Below are positions 13,301 to 24,743 of a stretch of 64,000 bases of DNA, piece by piece. The stretch is from Drosophila pseudoobscura (taxonomy: Eukaryota; Arthropoda; Insecta; Diptera; Drosophilidae), in NCBI RefSeq assembly GCF_009870125.1, contig NC_046683.1, positions 22,143,001-22,207,000 on the forward strand, written 5' to 3'. Position 1 is the stretch's first letter, and every line of letters starts with the position of its first letter. The position numbers and the translations under genes were made by a program. The notes under the pieces were generated by a model, which had not been told where the DNA came from, did no database searches, and saw nothing but the letters and a program-made list of their open reading frames with translations.

Positions 13301-14184
13301 GGCGCAGCATCGACAACAGCACCTGCGGCGGCGCCGGCGGCAGCCTCCAGGATCTGAGCTTCCGCTCCTCCGCCGCACCACCCGTCGGCTTCAGCCGCAA
13401 GCAGCCCGTGTACCGCTCCATGCGAAGCCGCACCACGGTGGCGTCCACGCCCACGCCCGTGCCTTCGCCACGCGCCTCTCGGCAGGCCTCGAATCTACCA
13501 ACGGTACGGGATGTGACCAACACATGGAGCGGACGCACTACAGCTGCCCCCAACAGCTGCAAGAGACGGCCACAGTGCACTCCAGAAAGCTTTGTGGCCC
13601 CAGCTCCGTTTGAGCGGAGCGGTAAGGGGCGATCGTCCCAGATCCTCTACGACAGCAATGGGAGGAGGGTGCGCGGCGGATGCACTAGCTCCCTGACCAC
13701 GTCGCCAGTAAAGAACCATGCCTCATCACCGCTGGCGCAGCAGCTGCTCGAGGCGGCCAGCAGTGCCAAGAACGATGCCCAGATCCTCGAGAAGATGAAG
13801 ACTCTCCTCTCCCGATACGCGGCCAGCAATCAAACCAGTTCTGGAACAGTAGTAGTAGCCGGAGCCGGAGCCGTAGCCGGAGTGGGAGCTGTGAAAACCA
13901 GTTCCAATGGCAAGAAGACGCCCATGTACGAGGACTTTACCACAGCGTGGGTTCACAGCAACGGCAACCTGGAGCGCTCCGAGAGCTGCTCGCCCCCGGC
14001 TAAGGCTCGTTCCAAGCGCAGCTCCGCCGCCAGCTCGTGCGAGAGCAATCACTCCACCACTGTGGCGGGAGTGGGATCGGGAGCGGGAGCGGGAGCTGTA
14101 GCAGCCAGCGTGGTTTCGCCAAGACGGGAGCGCGGCATGTCCAAAATCCCGGCTCCGGTGCGCCATCATACAGAGCTTTACTAG
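7368..14184 (+). CDS. pigs: GAS2-like cytoskeletal cross-linker (5' end outside window)
   Basis: Seven coding exons fit in phase: 7368-7564, 7626-7744, 7816-8123, 11769-11876, 11950-12146, 12229-12893 and 12953-14184 (941 residues). The first begins inside a GAS2-type calponin-homology domain ([14 protein letters not shown], then [14 protein letters not shown]); the missing first half must lie upstream. An acidic Ser-rich linker follows. Exons four and five encode the GAS2/GAR domain ([20 protein letters not shown] through [19 protein letters not shown]), which binds microtubules in this family, while CH domains bind actin. The long basic Ser/Pro/Ala-rich tail holds two SKIP tetrapeptides, candidates for EB1-binding SxIP motifs. 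The match is to the Drosophila gene pickled eggs (pigs), the fly GAS2-like protein. It is convergent with the CacyBP gene. Confidence 0.88.
8124..11768 (+). other. Large intron of the GAS2-like gene
   Basis: It runs from a GTGAGT donor after codon GAG-ATG to a TTTGCAG acceptor and separates the CH exons from the GAR exons. It holds a 12-bp minisatellite (8,653-8,718), a CAG/CAT-rich run (about 9,583-9,650) and CCCTAT repeats (about 11,385-11,410). No credible gene was seen inside it on either strand. Confidence 0.7.
8653..8718. repeat. 12-bp minisatellite (CCAGTTCCAGTG)n
   Basis: About five head-to-tail copies of a 12-mer built from alternating CCAGTT and CCAGTG hexamers, inside the large pigs intron. 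Confidence 0.85.
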
Positions 14185-16583
14185 CGCCCGACGACGCAAA
14201 GCGTCCGCGCCCGTTCAATCGCCTCCAGCGCCAGCGCCAAGGTCCGACTGCTTCCGAGCGTTTTCTAAAAACCTCCCAAACAATAACCAGGCGATGGGAT
14301 GCGGAGCAGTATAGTGGAGTGGGATGGGAAAGAAAATGAAATGAAAGAAAGGATTGGGTTGGGTTTGGGGTTAATAGATAAGTTAGGTTATAGCCAAGCT
14401 GGAATTGTCGCTGCTGCTGTGCGTGTGTGTGTTCTTGTGGGTGCAGAGCAGAGTAGAGGATGGGAGTGAAACGGAAATCAGAACAGGAACCTAATCTGCG
14501 GGCTCCATGTTCCGCTCGGGAATACTAACCCAAAGTGAAAACGATTTGCAGGGCATAGAATACATAGAGTTTCCAAGATACGATCAGGATAAGAATCAGA
14601 ATAAATCAATTATAGGGCAAAACATCCTGCATCATTTACAAGCTGGGCACAATGCTTACACCCGGGCCCATTTTCAAATCGAGCCACAGAGCCCCAAATC
14701 AGCAAAGCTATCCCCATATTCCTTATAATACACACTCTCTTCTTCGTATATATACATAGATATATAGTATGTACATATACTCGTACGCTACATACTCGTA
14801 TGTAGCATTCTAAAGCCCTATAATCCTTGAACTCTAATCAAACACCTATAACCACTCTCTCTCTCTCTATCTCTCTTTATATCTTTATCTTTCTGTATGA
14901 ATCGGATTCGATCTGTGCTGAAATGGGATCTAAAATATATGCGTACAACAATTAATACAAAGAAAATACAAGACTCGAGTAAAGTTTTAAAAAAAATGTT
15001 GGTCTAGAAATAGCAGGAACTTTTAAAAATATCCTAAAACGAACATCAAAGCAGCAAATTGTATCGAATATATATATGTATCTACACAGCAAATGCAAAT
15101 GCCATATAGAGGACGCATACATAGTTTTCTAGAAATTTTTAAAGGAGGTATCGATCCAAAAAGGAGCAGGCAATTCAATCTTCTAACTCGTAGATTCGTA
15201 GGGACACAAAAAGCAACATCTATTTTTATACGCTAGCAGAGGATCTTGTGATCCTCAGATCTATAGATCATTGTGTGAGTGTTGTGGCAAGCCGAAAGTT
15301 TTTGGAAAAGTCAACTTTTACAGAATAGATTTACATAATTACATATAGACACACATTCACATGCGGATGCAGGTCCGACAAAAAACCGTGTATCTTTGGC
15401 CTGTCGAACACACAGAAAACTCTTCCACACCACACCACAAACACGCACACCTGTACAGTGCGTTTCAAGAATTTACGGTACTTGCTTAGTCTTCTTAACT
15501 AAAACTTCTTAACTTAATCCTTCTGGAAATTTTTTAGCAGAGATCGGCACATTCGTTCATATTTGAAACGCTTTGTATCTAAACACATGCACATGCACAT
15601 GCACACTCGCATAGATATGCATGCATACATACATACATATGTAGATATACAAACCAAAACTTAACAAACGGTCACAAAATGTACATACATATGTATGTAA
15701 AATGAAAACTAAATCTGTTGTTTTCACAGATGGGAAGAGGGTATCGGAGAGCGGATAAAGATAAGGATACGATTTGGAAGGATAGCATAATTTTCAGACC
15801 CCCAGGAATTATATCAAACAAAATACATACATATGTAAATATATGATTTTTGTTTTTGTTTTAGCAAAGTTGACTTGTAGCTTAGAACATCGTACCTATG
15901 AATTAACAATATAGATTTTAATTGTGTTTGTCTATTACCCACATATGTATGTATCTACTTGTTGTATAGTTCGTATGTACTCGGATAATCGGCCTTAACA
16001 TTCACTCAAAATTGGTTTGTTTTCCATTGTCCCCGTTTAGCTTAAGTTGCGTTATTCAGCTTTGTAATGGACACCAAATTAATTTGAAAGCATTGATACT
16101 AATTCCCGTACTATAGGAACTAGGGGCGCGCGATAGCGCGAGCAGCGAATCACTACCAAACTAATGAGTAATCTTTTAACAAAGAGCAAACTAACAATTT
16201 AATTGTTTCAACACTCACACACCATACACACATAACAAATGAAGATTTGGCTGATCGATCCCCGGGGTGTACAAGTAATTATAGAAGAGAATGTGGCAAT
16301 CTGGTGGGAGGAAGGGAGGCAAATGCACCCCGGGGCGTTCGGGCATTATTTTGGGCAAGAGCCCTATACTATATGTATGAATATACATTGTATGCACATA
16401 CGAGTATATTTACTATACTGATATATCCCAGAACATATAAAATGTATTTTAAATACAGTTAACGTGTAATTATCAATTCATTTCGAAAGCAAACTAACTA
16501 TTACAAATGGAATAGATTAGACCACGAGAGTATACTCTAGCGAACAGCAGCATAATAGATTTTAATCACAAGAATTTAATAAA
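14185..16583 (+). other. Probable long 3' UTR of the GAS2-like gene
   Basis: AT-rich, with no ORF and many ACATACATATGTA-type palindromic strings. An AATAAA at 16,578-16,583 is the last good poly(A) signal before the convergent gene's own signal on the other strand. I infer that the 3' UTR reaches this point. Earlier AATAAA copies (for example near 14,600) would give shorter forms. Confidence 0.5.
16578..16583 (+). terminator. Poly(A) signal AATAAA, likely for the GAS2-like gene
   Basis: A canonical hexamer about 94 bp before the opposite-strand signal of the CacyBP gene, so the two convergent transcripts should end almost face to face. Confidence 0.5.
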
Positions 16584-16676
16584 CGCCTATATACAATTGT
16601 ATAAACCAACAGCCATGCCAAGTCTTTCACTCCAAATGCACACCGCATTTCCTGAACTTAATTCCCACTCTGGTAC

Positions 16677-16682
16677 TTTATT
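16677..16682 (-). terminator. Poly(A) signal (AATAAA on minus strand), likely for the CacyBP gene
   Basis: TTTATT on the plus strand, about 210 bp beyond the stop codon of the CacyBP gene. Confidence 0.5.
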
Positions 16683-16890
16683 TATCCTCAAATTGTAAGT
16701 ATAAGAATGTACATACTATTATGCATCTGCGAAAAGTAGTGCCCTCTATATATACTCTACGTATGTACATATCAAAGTCGCACTTGCAGCAGTATGAAAA
16801 TATAGTATATATGTAATCTATTGGAGTTCGTAACGGGAGTGGAGCGGAGTTTTGCGGAACAACGGACAAACGACAGGTTTGGATGCAAAC

Positions 16891-17720
16891 TTAAAGGTCA
16901 CCGAATGCGTCGAGGCCTCCGCCAATCTCCTTGCCCATGCGCGACTTTTCCTGACTCTCGGTCCAGGCTTTGGCAATCATCTGCTTGGTCTTGGAGTCGC
17001 CGTCGTTATACATTTTTTTCATGATGTTGACCAACGCTGACTCCGGATTCTCGGTGTCCTTGCTCATTTCAGTATCCTGCTTCTGCTTAAGGCGCTTCTG
17101 AATAGAGGTGAGCACATCCCAGTTTACGCCCTCCTCGGCTTTCTTCAGATAGATGGCTACCATGTCGGTCTTTATCTTGCGATAGCTCTTATCCACATCT
17201 ATCGCGTGTAGCAGATTGTTCACGGACAGACCAAAGTCTTTACCGCTAAGGTCGCACACATGGAGCTGCAGCGAGGTCTCGGTGTAGTTGACAGTGACGG
17301 ACTCTTCGGTGCAGCCCTGTACGCCATTCAATGTGATAAAGAGTTTAACAAATTTGGCACTCTGGTCCCATCCGTAGTCAGTGAGCTCATGCAGATATCT
17401 TTGGGGGAGGAGAGAAATCAGCTGTAGAAATATGTAGCTTGTCTCAAATTGAGTCCTACCTTTTAGTATCGCTTGAACTAGACGACTGGCGCTCTGCGGC
17501 GAGGCGTGCCTTCATCTCCAGGTTGACAATCTCGCGCTCCGCCTCTGCCTTTCCTGTAGTGAGAACACCTTTGATGCGGGCGCTTTTCGTCTGTTCCAGC
17601 AAAGCAGCAAATTCGGCTACATCGGACTTAAGCTATTTTTACGGGTAAAACCGAATGAGAGTTAGTTTTACTCGGAAAACAGATGATGACTAAAGATTTA
17701 TTTACCTGTTCCATCGACAT
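16891..17720 (-). CDS. CG3226: Calcyclin-binding protein / Siah-interacting protein homolog
   Basis: Three exons join in phase: 17720-17706 (MSMEQ), 17632-17460 and 17398-16891, giving 231 residues, close to the usual length of about 228. The N-terminal exon pair encodes a helical hairpin-like region. The central part is a CS domain (HSP20-like fold) with the block YGWDQSAKFVKLFITLNGVQ and later VHVCDLSGKDF-type strands. The C-terminal SGS domain includes RLKQKQDTEMSK, ESALVNIMKKMYNDGD and a tail with KAWTESQEKSRMGKE. The family acts as an adaptor between Siah/Skp1 ubiquitin ligase components and S100-type proteins. The start lies 325 bp from a divergent gene. D. melanogaster CG3226 is the likely ortholog; the symbol is from memory. 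Confidence 0.9.
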
Positions 17721-18045
17721 CGCACAATTTTTTTGATATTGCTTTACTTATTTTAAATTTGTTGGAAATTTCGAGTAAATTTACTGACGCCGGCGCCGTC
17801 TTGTTTAGAATGTACTATAAAATGACAAAAGCCTCGTAAAGCACATTGACTCTCATCGATTAATATCGTTTGTATTCATTTATATCGATTGAGGCAGAGA
17901 TATTTTTAGTATTTTCAGTTTTAGAAAGTTGGCAGCTCTCCGTCTTATACTAAAGTAACGGCACTCTTCCAGTTGTGCCAATACTAAGTGTATGTCGCGT
18001 TAATAAAAAGGTTAAATTGTGTTCACATTGTGGTTTTTGTAAAAT
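17721..18045. promoter_or_regulatory. Bidirectional promoter region, CacyBP gene / coiled-coil gene
   Basis: Only 325 bp separate the two divergent start codons. The stretch has several ATCGAT cores (ATCGATTAATATCG near 17,856 and TATATCGATTG near 17,880) resembling DRE boxes. No transcript start can be fixed from sequence alone. Confidence 0.5.
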
Positions 18046-19777
18046 ATGAGCCTGGAAGACGAGAGCTTTCCCGCCGACGAGCTGTTCGAACAGCTTAATA
18101 GTGCAAGCATAGGTGCTTCACGCCAGTTCAAGAGCCAATTTGGCGAACACGATCAGCCAGAGGCATTTGAGCGCAATCCCGCGCCATTTTTAACCAGCGA
18201 TTGCTCTGATGAGAGTTCGTTCATCGATGCCGCCAACAAGAGCGCCAAGACCTGTGTCAGTGACCCGGTGGGCCTTGACCAGTGTGAAGAAGAGGAAGAG
18301 GTAGACAAAGGTAAGCAATCACATTCCTAATCCCCTAGCGTTCCCACTTATCGTTGTGGTTAATGCAGATTTTAAGGATTCTGCCCTAGCGAACGGTAAT
18401 TCCGAACTTCAGATAAAAAGCGCCCGGAGCAGCAAGTCTGTCTCCTACCAGGATATTCACTCGGCGCACACAAAACGGCGCTACAAACACGTGACTAGCA
18501 AAGTGGCAAAGTACATAGCGGATATCCATGCCCAGGACCAACAGCGTCGCAATGCGACCAAGAAGTTCCAGCGCCACAGCTCCATGCCGGAGTATTTGAC
18601 GCCCACAGCCAGAGAGCGCGGGGCCCACTTCAGTGTAGACGAGTTGCACAATCTGGACGAGTCTCTGGATAACAGCAGTGCGGGAAACATAACTGATGCC
18701 AAAACCCCCAACGACAGCTACGAGCGCCTGCTCAGCGAGAATGAGCGCCTGCAGAATGACAAGGAGGACCTGAAGTCCTACAGCGACTATCTGCAGACCA
18801 AGCTGGACGAGAAGGCAATGGAGAACATGCAGCTGCGGCGCAACTTTGACGTCTTGCGCACCGATCTGACCGACTGCAAAGAGAAGTTGAAACGCAATCA
18901 AAGTTACTCGCTTCGTTCCCTCAACTTCTGTCCGCCCGCGAGCGTCCCTAAGGCCACACAAACCGACCACGAATTACTCTCCCATGCCCCGAACATATCC
19001 CGACTATCGAACATGGTCGCCATTGCAGATAGCGGAACGCCGCTTCCCGGCTCCAATACGAACAATCTCACCTACGATAGCAGTGCTGGTTCCATTGAGG
19101 TTGCCCTGCTGAGCGTGGCACCCGCCGCCCGTCAGCCCAATGCCGGAAAACCGAAGAAGAACATCCAGCCGCACTCGCTGGACTTCAGCAACGACAGCAC
19201 CGAAGCAGAGCCTAATGGAAATGGTGCGTACTCTCGAAAGGCATTCCAACCTTTCTATTTTGTCTCTTAACTCTTCCTGCCAGGCACCACCTCCACTGGC
19301 CATTCATCCTCCCGAGCCATCACCTCCAGACGGGGCGCGGCCCCCAACAACTCTGAGAGCAGTCACCCAAGCAGCAACGACTCTGCCATCGAGGTTGAAG
19401 CCCTCGATTTGCGCTCACCGTACCATCGCCAGCCCCAAGGCAGCATCTACCCGCCGATGCAAGATTGGGGTCACAGTGACGGCATCTATTTTTTCGACAA
19501 GCGCAACAGCCGCGTCATCGAAGTGAGGTCTATTAATGTAAGTCAAAGTTCCAATCCAGAGCAAAATTCCGGAACAAGTGAGACCAACCTTTTGAACCAG
19601 TCCCACGTGCAGTTCAGGCACAAGAGAACTTCGATGGGCACTCGCATGCTACGCCTGCTTGGGCCTTGTGTCCGCTGCACAGACACGAACCAATCGGTCA
19701 ACGCCAGCAGTGCCACCTACACCATTGGCCTGCCATTGCTTCGCGAGGAATACGGCGGTCGACACACCGACCGCTGA
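18046..19777 (+). CDS. Unrecognised coiled-coil protein
   Basis: Three exons in phase (18046-18310, 18369-19223, 19284-19777) give 537 residues. The N-terminus is acidic (MSLEDESFPADELFEQL). A basic helical stretch follows (KRRYKHVTSKVAKYIADIHA), then a clear heptad-rich coiled coil of about 65 residues (YERLLSENERLQNDKEDLK through TDCKEKLKRN). The rest is low-complexity and Ser-rich, with a conserved-looking block near the C-terminus (MQDWGHSDGIYFFDKRNSRV). No catalytic motif, signal peptide or membrane segment is visible. The composition resembles centrosomal or cytoskeletal scaffold proteins, but I cannot assign a family. The gene is real by splice-site phase and codon structure. It shares its promoter region with the CacyBP gene. 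Confidence 0.8.
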
Positions 19778-20083
19778 TCTATATACATACATATATACTA
19801 AATTATGTGTCGATCACTAAAACTTTGTCTTGCTTTCGTTTTAATTATTGTATCAAAATTTATTATTTTATGTTGCGTTAAGTATGGTATCCTTAATGTT
19901 CCTCGCTCTTTTAGCCGCCTATTTGGCGAGAGTATCCTGTCATCTACAATATGTGAATGTATGCATGTAATCCAAGTTAAAACCCCATGCTAAATATATG
20001 TGTATTTTTGAATATTTTTAAAGTTATTTACTACGAGTTGGTAGTCCAGAATAATCGATAACAGCATCAGCTGGCGCGCCTGA

Positions 20084-20106
20084 CACTTATCGATAACCGA
20101 TAAGTG
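20084..20106. promoter_or_regulatory. DRE box inside a perfect palindrome, Cdc7 promoter
   Basis: TATCGATA at 20,088-20,095 is the DREF-binding element known from fly replication genes. It sits in an inverted repeat with 9-bp arms (CACTTATCG / CGATAAGTG) around a 5-bp centre. A second weaker core (AATCGATAA) lies about 35 bp upstream. Confidence 0.65.
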
Positions 20107-20738
20107 CGAAATGCAAATGCAAGCGAATTCTGCTCGGGGTCGTCGAAGAAAATACGTAAAAACGAAAGTCAGACGAGCCTCCAACGCTGCGCAAATTAAT
20201 TAGATAATACGCAAAGTGTGGTAGATGTTTCCAGTCTTTCAAACGCAGAAAATCGGCCAAAACCAAACGCCACCAAGTCGCGGGCGAAGCGCCACCGCTG
20301 AAGAAGACTGAGCGGTGAAGGGCGGCCCAGGCGGCAGCCCAAGCTGGGGACGGTGGCGACAACAATAGGAAGTTGAAACAGAACCAAATCCCAAGACTAG
20401 ACAAGTAAGTAGGCGTTGGACAATTTTACCGCACGGCAGGCAGCCCGATGTACGTCAGTTGCAGTTGAAGCACTCGACAATTCGGTCAAAAATTAATTGT
20501 GTGCACAGAAACACACTGGAGTAGTGGAGAATCACTACGCCCGAACCGTTTTAATTCTCGACAAACAAAATTTTCAGTATATAAATATCTAGAGCACAAC
20601 AGAGATCCTTCTCTCGACAATTCTTGGGAAAAACGGTAGCTCTGGACGTCGCAATCACGAACGCACACGCACGCGTCAAACAAACGCTCACGCTCGCTGG
20701 GAGTCGTTCAGGAAAAGCTCGTCTCATTTCACAGCCCC

Positions 20739-20825
20739 ATGGACCAAGCCGATGAACAGAAACAGCAACAGTCCACTATTGCCACAATAAAATACTCCCA
20801 GCCCAGCTCCAGACCCATCAGTTGA
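20739..20825 (+). CDS. Upstream ORF in the Cdc7 leader
   Basis: ATG to TGA, 28 codons (starts MDQADEQKQQQ), ending 8 bp before the main ATG at 20,834. The context CCCCATGG is moderate. If transcribed in the mature leader it would be expected to reduce or gate Cdc7 translation. It could be removed by splicing in some isoforms. Nothing suggests a functional peptide. Confidence 0.35.
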   Translation: MDQADEQKQQQSTIATIKYSQPSSRPIS

Positions 20826-20833
20826 ACCCTGCA

Positions 20834-23800
20834 ATGGCGGAGCGCTTCATCAACGAGCCGATGGCTGTGCACCAGCAGCATGCCCAGCACAACCGCAAAT
20901 CCAAGCATAACACAATCCAGTTTTATACTGGTAACAGTCCCCTTCTCCTCGTTAGTGGTGGCGGTGGTACTCACGCCAGGCAAACGACTCGCCTGGATAC
21001 GCCGGCCAGAGTCAGAAACCCAGTGACAAAGCTGCAAAAGCAGCTCAGCCACAGCACCAACTGTAATGATAGCGGGCTAGCCGTAAGTTCTGTCCATAGC
21101 CAGCCCCTTGTAAAACCCACTGTGGAGCAAAACGGAGCGCCTATTGTGGAGCAGCAGTTGCCGTCTGCAGAGGCAGCAGGAGCAGTAGTGGGAGCCGTAG
21201 ATGCAGCAGAAGCCGCACCACCATCAGGAACGGAACTCGATATAGCCACAGGAGCCAGATTGATGAAGCTGCGTAACAAAAGCGAAGGTATGTACGACGA
21301 AGCTACCTCTTTGCCAGCATTTTTGTGGGATTGCGAAGGAAGAGTTTTGTGCGCATTTCCAAATCTATTGCGTGCGGTGCGTTTTCAACGTGCGAATGGG
21401 TAGCAACTGTAGAATGTGTTTAGCTCTTGATTAAAAACCCCTACTCTTATTTCTCCCTCCCCACAGATGCCATCACTGACTTGCTAACGCGCATCCCGGA
21501 CGTGGGCCATCTGTTTGACGTACAGAGCCGGATAGGCAACGGCACCTTTAGCACCGTACTGCTGGCCACGCTCAAGCGAGAGGCGAATCTTCCGGAGAGC
21601 ATGCGGCGCAAGTTCGCCATCAAGCACCACATACCCACCAGCCATCCCGACCGGATTATGAAGGAGCTCCAGTGCATGACCAAAATGGGGTAGGTTCCAA
21701 CAGGGTCGCCATCCCGTCACAAACACCCAAAACCGACGTAGTATCCACATACGTAGAGATATATGTACATATACCCGTAGCGTGGCTCTGCCACACAGTG
21801 GTGTGGTGGGTTTGTGTTCGTTTTCGTCCTCGTTTGCGTCAGAAGTCGCTAACGTAACCGACGTCAGCCGGTAACCGGCAGCCGCCGCTCCGCAATCTAC
21901 GTCATTGCAATTTATTTAAGTTGGCAGCCCGAACGAACGAACAAACGCACGAACGAGCCAGCGATGAAACGAATGAACGTTTATTGCACTTGCACTTGCA
22001 CACACCATTCACGTGCTCATTTACAGTTTAAGTGCTGTCACTCTGTGTCTGTCTGTCTATCCGCCCTCGCCACAGCGGTTTCTCCCGCTCCAATGACGAT
22101 TGGGTCGTGCTAGTGGCAAAAAATGATGAATCAAATAAATTGATGGAGATATTTGCATATCCTCGACTTTAAACAGCCGCTTATCAATTCAATAACTGCG
22201 AGCAGCGGCAGCAGTTGCTTTGAGATTAGATTAGACACAGCGTTTCGATGGCTGTTAGCCGACACATACCCAATCCGTTCCATACCACTTTAAATCGCCT
22301 GGCGCAAGAGTATCTCGCTAACGGCTGGTCGGGTAAGCTGACCCAATATACCAATACCGCTCATGGAGAGCGCACTAGTCGAGAGTGTGGACAAGAGAGA
22401 CGAGCCAGAGTGGTCGCGTGGGTGAACAGCAGTGATGACGTTGAGATGACTCCAACCTCAGTCCGGCCGCATACATATACTTGTAAATGCTTGCATGACA
22501 TTAGCCGGCTGCCTCCTCATTTTCCTCTCGAAGCAGACGACCCACGGCGATTTTTGTCTATTCAAGCAATTTGCGCAAATTCCGTAGCCCAATTGCGTCA
22601 CAACGACGATAATTATGACCAGTCATGCCGATTGCTCGCGTATTCCCATCGCTCATCGCTGTGTGACGTCGACACGCTATCACAGACTGGCACACTGAGA
22701 GGAGGCGGGGAGAGTGTTTGTTTGGTTGTGTGTGGGCGGTTTTTTTTTGTTATGTGCATGCAAACAGATCCAGACCAAAGGGTCCTAGGGTGCTAGATCT
22801 ATAGATTGGATAGTCCCTAATCTACTGTTATCTCCCTCTTTTTCATTGACAGCGGAATGGACAACGTCGTCGGAATCCACTGTTGCCTGCGATGTGACGC
22901 CTCAGCCGCCTTCGTGATGCCATACATGCCGCACGACCGATTCCATGACTTCTACACCAAAATGGACGTGTCAGAGATTCGGCTGTACATGCGCAACCTG
23001 CTGGTGGCCCTGCGCCACGTCCACAAATTTAACGTCATCCACCGGGATGTAAAGCCCAGCAACTTCCTGTACAACCGCCGTCGCCGCGAGTTTCTTCTAG
23101 TGGACTTTGGGCTGGCCCAACATGTCAGTCCTCCGGTCCCGGCCCCGGGCACGGCCGTAGGACAGCAGGAGCAGCGCAGCCGCCACACTGGAGGGGCTGG
23201 TGGTCCGCACAGCAAGCGCTTCAGAGACAGGGAAACGGAGGCACTGCAGACAACAGTCGCTGCTGCTACAGCGGTGGCCGCAGCCGATGCCGGCCTGGGG
23301 GGAGCAGTTAAGCGCATGCGGCTGAACGAGGAGGGCGGCTGGAGCAAGATGCCGCTTAAGCCGGTCAACGAGATTGCCCATGCCCAGAATGAGTTGAAAG
23401 AGGTTGTCCCTCAGGTACCAGAGACACAGCTTTCCACTCAGAACATCCACCAGCAACAACAGCACATGCAACCGGACCAGACTACAAGTACGGGCACAGG
23501 CACCGCAAGCACATGCAGCAAGTACAACACAAACCGAAGCGCCACTGGATCCACAAACAGTGCCAAGTGCTTCTGCTTCGCCAACCCGGCGGTGTGCCTC
23601 AACTGTCTTATGAAGAAGGAGGTGCACGCCTCGCGGGCTGGCACTCCTGGCTACCGTCCACCCGAGGTGCTGCTCAAGTATGCGGACCAGACCACGGCCG
23701 TGGATGTGTGGTCCGTCGGCGTAATCTTTCTCTCGCTCATGTCATCGGTTTATCCGTTTTTCAAGGCACCCAACGACTACATAGCCCTGGCTGAGATAGT

Positions 23801-24389
23801 CACCATCTTCGGAGACCAGGAAATACGCAAGACGGCCTTGGCCCTGGAACGCATGGTCACCCTCAGCCAGCGTTCCCGTCCGCTAAACCTACGCAAACTC
23901 TGCCTGCGGTTCCGAAACCGAGCCATCTTCAGCGATGCAAAGATGCTGAAGAAGTACGAGGCACCCGACGGTCAGTGCGAGGTCTGCAAAAACTGTGACC
24001 AGTACTTTTTCAACTGCCTGTGTGAGGAGAGTGATTATGTGACCGAACCGCTCGAGCCTTACGAGGTCTTCCCCGCCTCCGCCTACGACCTGCTGGAGCG
24101 CCTTCTCGAGGTCAATCCGCACAAGCGCATCACCGCCGCCGAGGCCCTGCAGCATTCTTTCTTCAACTGTCAGGGCCAAGGCCAGTGCACACAGTCGGGT
24201 GGTGATGAGCAAGTCGCCAACACGCCCCGCAAGGGCCGCACCGCTTCCACTAGGCAGATGACACGTCGCCGTTTTGCCAATAGAGCCGTCTCAATGGGAA
24301 TACAGCCGCTGCAGCAGCTGGAGATAGAGCAGCAGCTGCTGTATCCCGCCAAATTGGAGGAGCTCCAGACGGTGCTCAATAAGCTATAA
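20834..24389 (+). CDS. Cdc7: Cdc7 (DDK) replication kinase
   Basis: Three exons in phase (20834-21287, 21467-21689, 22853-24389) give 737 residues. After a variable N-terminus the kinase core starts with RIGNGTFSTVLLA (Gly-loop) and KFAIKHH (ATP lysine). It continues with HRDVKPSNFLYN and LVDFGLAQ, a long insert, then GTPGYRPPEVL (activation segment/APE) and VDVWSVGVIFLSL. A second insert precedes the last helices (RITAAEALQHSFF). Two large inserts in these places are the mark of Cdc7, the partner of Dbf4/chiffon that phosphorylates MCM proteins at origins. The first insert ends with CFCFANPAVCLNC, a C-x-C-x6-C-x2-C pattern that I recall as a zinc site in human CDC7. D. melanogaster l(1)G0148/Cdc7 is the ortholog. 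The DRE promoter fits S-phase expression. Confidence 0.93.
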
Positions 24390-24743
24390 AGCTAGTCGTT
24401 CCCTGCACATTGTATATAGACTATACATCTCTTCCAAATCACCATACAATATCTGTACATACACCAACCATCTCAGCTTGTTCGCTACCCAGGGCGCGCA
24501 TCTAGAACAAGCACCTCAGCCTCACATCCGCCGCCCCCGGCCACATATACTTACCTCAAATTTGCTTCTCATTTAAATTTGAAGAGTCGTCTATCATATA
24601 CTCAAAAAAAGGAAACCAAAAACAAAGTATGCATACTATACATGTATATTTATAGCAGTGTTAACCATGAAAAATAGGAGAAAAAAAATACCAAAAATTG
24701 AAAAGGATAAGGGAGAAAAGTGAAAAATACTGTAAAGGAATAC

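Larger units (their letters stand above)
19778..20833 (+). other. Intergenic region and 5' leader of the Cdc7 gene
   Basis: It contains the 3' end of the coiled-coil gene, a DRE-type promoter (20,084-20,106) and a probable untranslated first exon ending at a GTAAGT donor near 20,404. A 28-codon upstream ORF (20,739-20,825) precedes the Cdc7 start. No other gene was seen. Confidence 0.5.

Noticed and set aside
22248-22796. Open frame of 182 codons inside the second Cdc7 intron
   Set aside because: It starts with ATG but shows no domain, no codon periodicity that I can see and no promoter or splice support. It ends in a T-rich tract typical of an intron 3' half. Probably chance, though conservation should be checked.
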